Origin: Pleurotus djamor
Lineage: Eukaryota; Basidiomycota; Agaricomycetes; Agaricales; Pleurotaceae
Assembly: GCA_029747585.1 (NCBI GenBank)
Contig: JAPEVF010000519.1
Location: forward strand, 3,993-32,351
Reading direction: 5' to 3'
Length of the DNA: 28,359 nt
A program made the position numbers and the translations under genes. Shown here one piece after another: positions 1 through 9,769 of the stretch (the stretch's first letter is position 1; each line of letters starts with the position of its first letter). Under the pieces are notes generated by a model. The model was not told where the DNA came from and did not search any database. It worked only from the letters and a program-made list of their open reading frames with translations.

Positions 1-822
1 GACGTGTACCTTGTGTCTACTCGTTCAAAAATCCNCAATGAGATATCTGCTACTAAGCCCAGATCCATGCCGAAATGTGAAAAANCATCGCCCATAAGTA
101 ATGATTGATCTCAAGCGTCGCCGTGGCACTCAATGCTCGGTTTCTTGTCGGTTCNCGCACATAGGTTGTACGTACTACTTATTCTTTTTGCTTCTCGTTG
201 GACGCGCCTAATAGAAGTCATAGACTCTCTTCGCTTACCCAAACTTCGACACCCAGGTCAACTTTCGCCTACTGATCTTGTACGTGCTTCAACAAGCTTC
301 AACAGGACGAAGTTTTNCTTATTTATCCGGCCTTTNTCCCCACGGCCGACTCTCAGCATTGCGGGTAATCCAAAGAGCGTCTCAGAAGCAGACCGTTGGA
401 GATGGAACACTGTCCTTCTGATGTTCGCTCTTAGGATTGCCACTAAAGACTTGACCACTGCTTCCCATCGGACAGTGGAGCGCAGCCTGTGGGTCAAGNA
501 CAGATGTCGAGCCCATTCATCGCACACAATGAGGTTTCCTCTGGAAAACGAAGTCTCATTAAGCATCCAATACTCCGACTTCCGACCGCGCACACGCTGA
601 GACGGCGCAACGCATCGAACGGTTTAGTCGCGGGAATCGTCGCCTTCACATACTTACTTTCAAGTCCGACAAGGAGCTCGCGACTTTCCCAGTGGATCAC
701 ATTTAGAATGAACTACAGTTGGATATACTTTCTTTGGAGTAGGAACAATCTACGACGAGTATAAAGGTCGGTCTCGTCGGTGGCGAAACCTCAGCCTTCG
801 TTTCCAAACACCCTCTCAAGTC
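1..822. promoter_or_regulatory. Upstream region of the first WSC gene (duplicated 5' flank)
   Basis: I see no gene here. From about 190 onward the sequence matches, with divergence, the stretch before the second WSC gene (about 5815-6454). Shared landmarks include a GACGC(G/A)CCTAA(T/A)AGAAGTC stretch near 199 and 5825, and a TACGACGAGTATAAAGGT block near 751 and 6376. The best core promoter element is TATAAAG at 760-766, about 60 nt before the ATG at 823. Six single N bases (35, 85, 155, 317, 336, 499), most beside homopolymers, suggest sequencing uncertainty. Confidence 0.6.
760..766 (+). promoter_or_regulatory. TATA box of the single-WSC gene
   Basis: TATAAAG lies 57-63 nt before the start codon. 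It sits inside a block that is nearly identical to the block in front of the paralogous gene (TATAAAG at 6385-6391), so it has been kept in both copies. Confidence 0.6.
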
Positions 823-1444
823 ATGCCCATTCTCAAGAGTCTTCTCCTCTCCGTCATCGCTGCTTTGCTGGCGTGTCCTGTGGTGGGATTCTCATCATTG
901 TGGCTTGCCTCTCCTCGTACTAATGCCTCCTTCCCTGGCCGTAGTCCTCGGTCTCCCTCCCGCGAAGTTCCGGTCAGACGAACGCAAACCAAGGCGATGT
1001 ACTTGGACTAAACCTACCGCTGTCGTTGTATCTTTGGAACTACCAAGGGTGCTTTGTGTTCGTGACGTTTCTCTTCCTTCACTGTTTCAGCGTGACTACT
1101 AATCTACTCTCTTTTCATGCAGAGATTCCGTCAGCAATCGTTCCTTACCAATCCAGAAAATCCTCAGTGGTGATGCGACAATCCAGAAATGCATCACCGC
1201 ATGCGACGATGACAACTTCACGCGCGCGGGACTCGAGTTTGCGAACGAATGCTGTGAGGCATTGCTCGTATATGTAGAATCGAATGTGCCAGCTGACTTC
1301 ACATCACCTACAGTCTGTGGAGGAAGCATCGCCTCCGAAAAGAGGCCTGATTCTGAATGTAACATGGCTTGCAAAGGAGACAGTAAGCAAGTTTGTGGCG
1401 GACCAGACCGTCTCAGTGTGGTTTCGAAGTTGGCGCTTCCTTGA
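823..1444 (+). CDS. Secreted single-WSC-domain protein
   Basis: The spliced model has exons 823-882, 945-1057, 1123-1253 and 1314-1444, giving 144 residues in one frame. Residues 1-20 are a hydrophobic signal peptide. The WSC domain starts at the YQGCF motif and carries eight cysteines in the family pattern, ending with FCGGSI, MACKGD and VCGGPDRLSV. WSC domains bind wall or other glycans; the family is known from yeast stress sensors and fungal extracellular enzymes. There is no transmembrane segment and no Ser/Thr stalk, so I infer a soluble secreted, lectin-like protein rather than a sensor. Exon borders match those of the paralogue at 6455-7482, whose second WSC domain is the closest relative; the first domain is missing here. 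Intron choice rests on frame and paralogue agreement. Confidence 0.8.
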
Positions 1445-1475
1445 GGTCTGAACACTCCTCGCTCGGAGCACGACG

Positions 1476-1537
1476 GTAAGCAAACAGCGTCTCAACTCAT
1501 AGATAGAGCAATTACTGACACATTGGATGCATCCTAG
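1476..1537 (+). other. Likely 3'-UTR intron of the single-WSC gene
   Basis: A strong donor, GTAAGCAAACAG, starts 31 nt after the stop codon, with acceptor ATCCTAG ending at 1537. The same donor string occurs 37 nt after the stop of the paralogue (intron 7520-7584). Conservation of a donor outside coding sequence suggests it is used. The junction is close enough to the stop (<50 nt) that it should not mark the mRNA for nonsense-mediated decay. Confidence 0.5.
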
Positions 1538-2951
1538 CCTCCCGCTGGTGCTCGTTTGTCCCAATATATGATGTAGATCGCGCCTTTTGCGTTTAGCGAA
1601 TATGTTCCAGATACTACATTTTTACAGGTTTTCTTGTGTCCTTTCAATGCTAAGCGTGCTTACCCATCGTTCTTCCTGGATGTTTAGTAGACCCAAAGTA
1701 GACCGAGCACATCCGTCAACACATCCAAAACACATTTTGAGGGTTTCACATCGAGGAGAATAATATCAATGTATGGTCCGGCCAAAATTATGACATTGAC
1801 TTCCAGCTGCTCTGCTCTGGATCGCCCGGTCCAAATCCTTGAGAAGTATGAATAGGGTGAATAGGGTAATCGGAGAGTAAATTGAGGTCACGTGGGCGCG
1901 GCCATTGTTCTTGGCACTGGGGGACGCGTCGCCGTCACTCTTTCAAGTTTCCTGATCATTGATTCGTCATTCATTGCCAACGACTTTGGTCCTACTCAGT
2001 CTTCAGTCTAGCAGGCTATGAAATCCATAATCATGTCCGCGCTGCTCACTTTGGAGAGGAAAGCTCGCTTTAAACGATTTTGAGGCAAGATCTCCCGGCC
2101 ATTCCGTCTGTATGAGCACACTCAACGTCCCTCTGGCCTAGCAATGCGACATTGCGCCTATCAGAACGAGAGTTGACGTTGAACGTTGAACACTGAGCTG
2201 AAGCTTAGCTCGAAGAGCGGATCAGCCAGCTTTGCGACGCCCCAGTGCAAGTTCTACGGTGATTCAATTGGGGGGCTATAGGGCTGATATCTGAGAGCTG
2301 GTGGGGAAACGTATTGAAAATCTTCAAAACTATGTACGCGGAACTCGAGCGCATCCATCAACTCACTAAAAAGAGAAGGGTTGGGGCAACCGAAGAACAG
2401 GTCCTTGGGTGGATTCAGTCATGTCGATGAACCTGCGCTGGCTCTCCTGGTCTGGGTGCTTGGAGTTGGATGAAGGATCTCTTTCTCGAAGTCTCATGCT
2501 ATATCGGGCCAGTGCCCGCCGTCTATCAACTTGCTGGTCACAAAGCGAAGAGCCGTCTTCGGATGGCTCCCTTCAGTTTTCCGCAGAGGCCGAAACAATG
2601 CCTTCTATTCCTGCCGTCCCCTGCTCAGTAGGTTGAAGCACACAAATTATCCCATGCTACCTCGATCTCAGTACACCAATCAATCTAGTAACCCGAACTC
2701 GAATCATTGCTGGCCTGAAGCTGCAGCATATTCGCCTACAAAGTAGTTGGGAAGTTACGACCTCCTTCTGGCCTCTCGGCGATGCTGTGGCGTAGCGCAC
2801 TTTCTGCAGCTAGCGTCACGCAGATCATAGGGTCTCACTTGCACGGGCTGCTTTTGGTCAGTTCTTTCGCAGTCAAATCAACGTGCAGAATGGTCTATTT
2901 ACTATATCAAAGTGTCTTCAACTCACAACCCTCTAACGAAGGCTCGTGGAA
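1538..2951. other. Intergenic, no recognised gene
   Basis: About 1.4 kb with no gene I can support. It holds a CACGTG box at 1889-1894, within CACGTGGGCGCG, a 12-mer that recurs at 9551-9562 in front of an F-box gene. It also holds two minor direct repeats (GAATAGGGT twice near 1850-1867; GTTGAAC twice near 2178-2191). A weak coding-like stretch around 2320-2640 has no start, domain or splice structure I could defend. An AT-rich TATATCAA element near 2903 is a possible promoter for the gene at 2952. Confidence 0.5.
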
Positions 2952-5409
2952 ATGCCTCGAACGACACTCTTTGCTCTGGTATTACTCGCAGTGCTCACGA
3001 TCACTGTTCGAGGAGCAAATGATTGGTCTCAGCCTTGTTTCAAGGGCGAATGTGCCTACGATCTCCTCGATCACACTGGGGCATCCGGGATCCTCAAAGT
3101 CGTAGGTCTTTTGCTGAGACCTCGCTTATTATTCTCGACTAAAACTTCATCCTTGCAAAATGTAGTTCGCTTCTCCGAAGGCTTTGACTGACATTACGCC
3201 TGCAGCGGGCTGGGTAGTCCTGGACTGCGATCCGAACACCCTTGATCAAGACATCCGTCTGGTTTGCCAAGATGACCATCCCGCGTCTGGGTGTAACCAT
3301 GTCTTCGAGCATTCCGGTCCCGTCGATAAGATTGTCCGGCTTCCCGAGAGTGTACGTACGGTTACGCCCAAGCATCTGCCCTTCGTGTTTATTCCTTCCA
3401 TCCGTTTATGCTTGGTTCAGTGCGGCCATGGTCCCTTTGCTCGCATAGCTCGGGTGAGTGTCGCCCACGATCAATCCATCCCCGATCATGTCCAGGCAAC
3501 CATCGTCAAACGTGATGGTGTTTCGCCCCAAGTACACATGATGACGATTGATGGAAACTTTCATCAAGTTGACCCTTCAAAGTATGTGCCCACCTTCTAC
3601 TTGAACTTTGAAGCTCGCTAACTCAAGGTCATTTTGTTTCCCATAGAAATGGAGAGGTCAAGATTGCCTTCGTTGGCGTAATCATTCCTTACTTCATATC
3701 TCGCTTGCGCGCTCACGCGGCAATAGGTCAACGCGCCCGGTGTCGACCTCAACGAAGCCTTTGCAGATCTAAGCTGGGATGATATCATTGGTGGTCTCAC
3801 TAAAGCCAAGGAATGGGTCAGCAAAGCCGTCGATACCGTGGCGAAAGCAATCAAGGATGGTTCGAAGTGGGTCGCCGATCGTCTGAAAGACCTGTCAGAT
3901 CTCATCAAAGGCGACTAATTTTCTCGCATTCCCATCTCGTCAACAACCTAACCTTTTTTTCACCACCAGACAAGACAAAATTCGGTATCAAGCCGAATGT
4001 GAACACATCGAAGATCAGCTTGAACACGAAGCCACTCAATTGGACGCAGCCTTTGTCGATCAACAGCTGTCCTATAGGCAAAGTCGGTGCGGAGTTGACC
4101 CTCACCGGATGGCTGCAAGGTCGTTTCGGGGTTGTGATCATTGGAAGCATTGTCCCTCCTGCTATTGACGATATGGCTACTTACGGAGGTCAGTTGCTGC
4201 TCTCCTTGATGAGTGCCGTTGACTCAAATTGAATTGCCCCGCTCTCCCATAGGTCTCAGTGCCGAATTTGACGCCAAGTTACATCTCCAGCTTTTGCTGA
4301 CGGTTAGCATGAGCTTTCCGTTTGATCATTGCAGTTCAAGTTGACAATCTATTTGTGTTGGACAGGGTGGCTTCACCATTGAAAAGAAGTTGATGGACGA
4401 CTATGGGTTGCCTGGACTGACTATCCCAAAGTAAATCCATGGTAATCCTATTGTTACGGTCTACACTTATGCCATTTCCTTTCAGGATCATTACCATTGG
4501 GCCTTACATATCCATCAACGGAAAGCTTCAAGGTCATCTCAAGCTTGTCGTTGACACTGTTTTCCATTTGAACTACAAGCTGGACAATCTACAGCTCTGG
4601 TATCCCGAGCACGCAGCCCAGAAATATGCCTACCGAAACGGAATCAACAGCGGAGATTCTGGTATGTTTATGTGCTGGTGTTCAATGAGCTACCCGTGAA
4701 TTTCGTTACAGACTTGACCGTGTCGGCCTCGGCGTCCATCAACGCGACAGGTGTGTGCTTTCTTCAAAATGAAATCGCTTATGGCTGTTCAAAAATAACG
4801 CGTTATAAGGCTTCATTCAGGCAACTATTACGCCCAAGCTACACTTCGGTCTTTCCATCGGCAGTGGGTTCGCTACGGCTAGCATTTATGTCGGCGCCAA
4901 CACATGGGTTCGCGGAACGATCTCTGCCCAGGCACAAGCCTCTGTTAGCAACAAACGTGACCTGAGAAGTCTTCCAGCTCCAACGTCTCAAGCTCAAGGG
5001 CTGACTTCGAGAGCTCGATACCCTCCCCTTCGGGATCTACTCCCCCGAGACTATGCAGCTGCTGAGGCTAGCTTCGTTGGATGCTTCTGGCTTGATGCCG
5101 GTTTAGACCTCTTCGGTGGCGGCGAAGGGAAGATATGGAAGTACTCCGCCAAAGCTGACTTTACAATTTGGACTAGTCCAGAATTCAAGATATTCGGAGT
5201 TTGTGCTTTACCAGCCTCACCGCCAATCCCCTGCTCATACTTTCTATTAGCAATGCTGGGGCTTGGGTACAAAGACTCGCTCGGAGGTCAGCAACAAGCC
5301 AAAGTATACGATGAAAGAGGTCGACAAACTCTCTAAGGCCCCGAAGAACTGCCCCACCGGTGCGAAGGTGTCGAAGGCTGCCAGTGGGAGGACTGAAGGG
5401 AGGAAGTAA
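2952..5409 (+). CDS. Large secreted protein of a basidiomycete family of unknown function
   Basis: Twelve exons keep one frame for 599 residues: 2952-3101, 3166-3351, 3421-3581, 3647-3677, 3727-3910, 3970-4188, 4253-4302, 4366-4430, 4486-4661, 4712-4752, 4821-5198, 5251-5409. A signal peptide covers residues 1 to about 22. I recognise landmarks of a secreted Agaricomycete family of unknown role: WSQPC..GECAYDL near residue 26, DITPAAGW near 59, DQSIP and KRDG..PQV around 125-145, IVPPAIDD near 300, and VGCFWLDAGLD in the C-terminal part. The middle is an amphipathic helix (about 183-235) followed by beta-rich sequence with alternating hydrophobics. All introns are GT-AG except the fifth (3911-3969), which begins GC; read through, it stops at 3916-3918 after 239 residues. 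The end could extend, because a donor-like GTAAGT overlaps the stop codon. No catalytic motif was found. Confidence 0.75.
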
Positions 5410-6454
5410 GTACGGGCTTTCACTGATGATGATGTGTTCTGAGACCAGTCTGTTTAGGTTGTCATGAGGCTATCAATGGGGGATTGTTCAGTAACTCACC
5501 TGTAGTTGGTAATCACTGAATCTGACTGAATTGCTCCCGCCACGCTGATCATCATTCCACAGATGGTTGAAATGCTAGTACGCTGATATAGAGTAAGACC
5601 ATGAAACAACGAAAAATACATAGGCTAGGGAAATACAAGTCCCCGCAGCACCGGGACTCAGCCTGTTTCGACTTCCCCTCTGTAAGAAATGTATCTCTCC
5701 ATCTTAGCGGGACAGGTACACTACCGATCCCTATTCCGCGTGCCCTCAAGCTTCTTCTCTTCGTCTTTTGGCATTCTCGGAGCGTGACCGTTAGGCGTAC
5801 GTACAATTCTTTACGCAACTAGTTCGACGCACCTAAAAGAAGTCCTCGCTTACTCAATCTTCAACTCACAGGTCGGTTGCCTACCGGTCTTGTACGTGCT
5901 GAAGCTTGAGTTTCAGCTGGACAAAGTTTTACTTGTTCATCCAGGATCGGGCTATCCCCACTGCCGACTCTCAATATCGCGACGTGCTGCAAGTAGCATC
6001 TCAGAAGCGGAACATTGAATATTCAACACCGCCCTTTTGATTTACTTCCTCAAAATCGGCACTAAAGCATCAACCGTCCCTTTTCATTGGATGGTCAAGC
6101 ATAGGTTGTATATCAAGAATAGATGTCAAGCGTACATATCGCACACCAAGGACCTTTGGAAGCTCGGTGAGAAACAATGTCTCCGCGAAGCTACACCTTT
6201 CCATTGAGTTTCTGTGGGGAACCATGTCTATAATGTGATACACAACAACGGCTTCATGACGAGCATCAGTGCCTACGCATCTTTTCAGGTTCGCCTTGGA
6301 GCAAGTTACGTTTCGAGTGGTTCAAGTTTAGATTCAAGGAAGACTGAGTATGCTTTCTCGGGAGTAAGAACCATCTACGACGAGTATAAAGGTTGACCTC
6401 CACAGTGGGGTCAACCTCAGCTTGGGTCTCTTCCAAGCACCTACCTCCCCAGCC
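5410..6454. promoter_or_regulatory. Upstream region of the double-WSC gene
   Basis: No gene seen. From about 5815 the sequence is a diverged copy of the flank before 823. It contains TATAAAG at 6385-6391, 64-70 nt before the ATG at 6455, in a block closely matching the one at 751-768. The first 400 bases are the 3' flank of the secreted-protein gene and show no feature I can name. Confidence 0.55.
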
Positions 6455-7482
6455 ATGTTCAACTTCAAGAGCCTCCTCTTCCTCTCTGCCGTCGCTACAT
6501 TGCTTGCGTCTCCTGTGGTGGGTTGTCATGGCCATCATCCGTATCTCCAGGCTAATCCCACCTTCGGTGACCTTCCTTGATCACAGTCGTCGGTTTCCCT
6601 GCCGCGCCAAGTAGTTAGACTATATCCGCTGCAAGGATGCTATACGTATGTGGTTCAATATTCCGCAGAGCTTTCTGCTTCATACGAGACCAATACTCAT
6701 ACTTATAATATTCATCATCACAGGGATGCCGTCTCTGCTCGTACATTGAACGCCGCATCATATGTATCCAATTCTATGACCGTGGATAGTTGCATTAGTT
6801 TCTGCTACAACGAAGGTTTACCCTTTGCTGGCGTAGAGTTCGGTACAGAATGCTGTACGCGGTTTAATATCTTCGTAACTCTTGGACTCAACTGACATAC
6901 CTTTGTTCAGTCTGCGACGACTCTATTCAAAATACGGGAGCACCCACTTCAGCAAGCGAATGCAACTTTCCTTGCGCAGGCAAGCCAACCGAGATGTGTG
7001 GTGGTGCTGCTCGACTCAGTGTGTTTCAGAGTGCCGGCCTGGTCCCGGTCTCGCCGCCACTAGTTTCTGCGTGGACTTACCAAGGGTGTTTCGAGTTTGT
7101 CACTGCTCCTTAACCCAGTCTTCGTCGAGTGACGCTAACTTCCACCCAACAGAGATTCAGTTATCAACCGCACCCTGCCAGCCCACCACACTCTGAGCGG
7201 CGATGCGACAATCGAGAAATGCATTGCTGCATGTAGCGCTAGTGGCTTCACGATTGCAGGACTTGAGTTTTCGAATGAATGCTGTGAGGACCCTTTGATA
7301 TGATTATCTCATTGGAGATGCTCACTTCGGCGGCTTTACATACAGTCTGCGGGAAAAGTATCAGTCCATCGAAGAGAACTGACGGTGGATGCACGATGGC
7401 TTGCAAAGGAGATAGTAACCAAGTCTGTGGTGGCTCGAACCGTCTCTGTGTCTATCAGAGCCCTCCGATTCCTCTGCCCTAG
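6455..7482 (+). CDS. Secreted protein with two WSC domains
   Basis: Six exons (6455-6517, 6587-6645, 6724-6854, 6911-7094, 7153-7283, 7346-7482) sum to 705 nt, 234 residues plus stop. Residues 1 to about 21 are a signal peptide. Two WSC domains follow in tandem. The first begins LQGCYTD and the second YQGCFED; each has the eight family cysteines and ends in a (M/V)CGG..RL block. WSC domains bind glycans, so I infer a secreted carbohydrate-binding protein. There is no membrane anchor. Introns fall at matching places in both domains: each is split after TGC-T just before the F-C-(G/D) motif, which suggests the domains arose by duplication of an exon set. It is the paralogue of the gene at 823 and converges on the F-box gene at 7862. 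Splice sites were picked by eye but every phase agrees. Confidence 0.85.
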
Positions 7483-7519
7483 GTCAAGATTTGCAAGGAC
7501 TCCGTCCTGATCAAAGATG

Positions 7520-7584
7520 GTAAGCAAACAGTGCCGCAGAGGAATACAGCACACTGAAAAACTTGGATATTCTTATCCTTTCAG
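7520..7584 (+). other. Likely 3'-UTR intron of the double-WSC gene
   Basis: The donor GTAAGCAAACAG begins 37 nt after the stop codon and the acceptor CTTTCAG ends at 7584, after a pyrimidine-rich stretch. The donor string is identical to that of the paralogue's likely 3'-UTR intron at 1476. Confidence 0.5.
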
Positions 7585-7861
7585 CCTGTCGATTCTTGTT
7601 TCTTCCTCGATGCAAACCAGATCGCGCGTTGCGGGGTTGGTGGGCGATGCAATAGGCAATACATCAATGCTTTCAGTTCCTTTTTGTCTCTAGCTATGCT
7701 TCGGTTATCACCCTTTGAGATTTTCGCGGTAGTTGCGTGTCTGAGGAGCAGACGATTGACTGCAACACCACGCCAAGGTGTGGTACGTGAGAACAATCAC
7801 CAGTGTATTCAAGAAACGAACAACCGTATGGGACAGAGTTGACATTCGTGGCACCGCAACT

Positions 7862-9467
7862 TCACAATATTTCGACCCCCTCAAAACCTATATATTCCAA
7901 CCACCGTACTTGGGATTTGAACAACTTCAAATCTGACTTGGGAAGGGGGTACCGAAATCTAAGGGACTCGATACCGGCCTTGACAAGATGGCGCCTTTCA
8001 AGTGCCTTGCGAAGGTTCTTCAAACTTGAATCATGGCGTTGCAAGCTGGCATAGCCGGTGACATGACAGTGTTTCAGCGAAGGGAATGAGAAGGGGAGAG
8101 TGGGACCGCGACGGGATCTGTTGACCTTGCTTGGAACATCTGACAAGATGACCGCCAAATCTTGTATTGTAGGGGTTACGAGTGTTTCAAGAGAGTTCAG
8201 AGTGCGCGTAAAAGTTACGAGACTTTCGCGAATAAAAGTGACGGGTCTAGGATAGCCTTGCCCCAGGGCAAGCTCAAGAACTTTAAGCGGATTATCCGGG
8301 GAAAGAGATAGGATCATAGGAGGCACGGAAAAATCGGCGGGTCCATGGAGTATTATTTGAGACGGTTGCGGGGTACCGGGCGAGACCGTGGTGGGATCCA
8401 AAATCGAGCTGGGCTCCACGACCATGGTGATATTGAGTTCCTCATACAGGAGCCGTAGTTTGAGTGTGGACGGGGTTGGTTGCCGCGGGAAAATGGAGTA
8501 GAATGCGCCAGTTGCTTGTACAGCGAGAGCGGGAGAGACTCCCTCGGTCGCCTCAGCAACAATTGACCGGATGTTGGGGCAGGCGAAGCTCTGAAGCATT
8601 GATATGATGACACGGGGATCTTTGACCTCGATCTTGATGTCTGTCAGACATGGAGACTCAATTTGAAGATCCCCTGGAATCGCGTCTGAGAATTGGAGGA
8701 GGTCCACAAGCTCCAGAGACTCCAGATATTGCATTTCTTTGAGGGCGAGCATGACTTCCAGCATCGGCTGAGAATGCCTGTGTTCATGATGCTTGATATG
8801 CAGCTGGCGAACTTGGGAGAGGACGGGGGTATTGATGTTGAAGTAGCAGTTGGTCAGTCTGACACAACGCAGAAATGGGACTTGATCTGCGTCAAGCTCT
8901 GTCGCAAATTCAATGTTTGTCGTACAGGTTGTGGAAATATCCATGTAATCCAAATTTGATGCCTTCAATTCTTTGAGAAAGGGTATCCAAGTTGAGTTGT
9001 ACGAGTATTTCAGATGAACGCCCTTGAGCCGATCAGCACGGCTAAACCACAAGGCAACGAGATCCATATTGGGAGCCCAATCCAGTGTTTCAATGTACAG
9101 AGGCGCCGATTTGGAGCGCTCTAGGAATAGTTTCGCGAGTTCCAGTTGGCTGTGTGAGTAGATCAACCCCCAAAGTCGAGGGGTGTTAATTGCGACATTT
9201 CGCCACAAACGGCAAACTTGAGTGATATGCAGACGAGAGGCATACGGTTCCTGGTAGAAATTTGGGAGTGTAGGTGCGAGGGTATCTACCCATTCAAAGA
9301 TCATGGACAAAACCTCGGAGGGNCAGTCGCGAAACGATGACGAGCCGGGTGTTGTAGTTCCAGTTGCTTTCCAAGTTACTCGGAATATCTGCGAGCAAAC
9401 CCTCCGCTTTCCCTTGACCCTCTCCTATAGTCGACGAGGTGCCAAGGAATCGCGTGGTCGGAGACAT
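7862..9467 (-). CDS. F-box protein with leucine-rich tail (one N in frame)
   Basis: Single-exon gene. The frame is open from 9310 down to the stop at 7862. Upstream of 9310 the F-box continues in a frame offset by one base, and dropping the N at 9323 joins the two exactly. This gives RLPSEVLSMIFEW and, with the ATG at 9465-9467, 534 residues. The F-box covers about residues 45-100 (LPSEVLSMIF ... ITQVCRLWRN ... TPRLWG). The rest is irregular leucine-rich repeats, such as the LEVMLALKEM..LESLEL segment. F-box proteins link SKP1/cullin-1 to substrates for ubiquitination; the leucine-rich part would bind the target, which is unknown. I treat the N as an assembly insertion, although a real frameshift is possible. 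Closest relatives in the window are the pseudogene at 9770 and the gene at 26595. Confidence 0.8.
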
Positions 9468-9550
9468 TACAATGGGGAATCTGGTGGATGTGGTGGTTGT
9501 GGACTAAGAGGTGATCGGCGTCATCCACTTGAGCAGGGTCATTCAAAATG

Positions 9551-9556
9551 CACGTG
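9551..9556. promoter_or_regulatory. CACGTG box upstream of an F-box gene
   Basis: Palindromic CACGTG, 84 nt upstream of the ATG at 9467, within CACGTGGGCGCG. CACGTG boxes are bound by bHLH or bZIP regulators in fungi. Similar boxes sit at 11480-11485 and 15113-15118 in front of neighbouring F-box genes, so I infer a shared regulatory input. Confidence 0.4.
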
Positions 9557-9769
9557 GGCGCGAAAACAGGGGCGACCGGTCCATCCTCGTTGACAACCGA
9601 GTGCAACTCAAGTTACACTACAAGTGACCATATAAGCACTAGCATGTTGATTGAAACATATTGTATGTACATACACAAGTACATAGTGGTAGAGTCATTG
9701 AGATATCGTATCAAAGGGGAAAAAATACATTGGATTAGTACGGGAGACAATGTGTGTGGCATCGTGGCA

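Noticed and set aside
1850..1868. GAATAGGGT repeated twice, reminiscent of telomere repeats
   Set aside because: Only two imperfect units inside gene-containing DNA; too short to be an interstitial telomere tract.
2409..2746. Two overlapping open frames of about 70 residues
   Set aside because: They have no signal, domain or splice support; the composition is unremarkable and other frames overlap equally.
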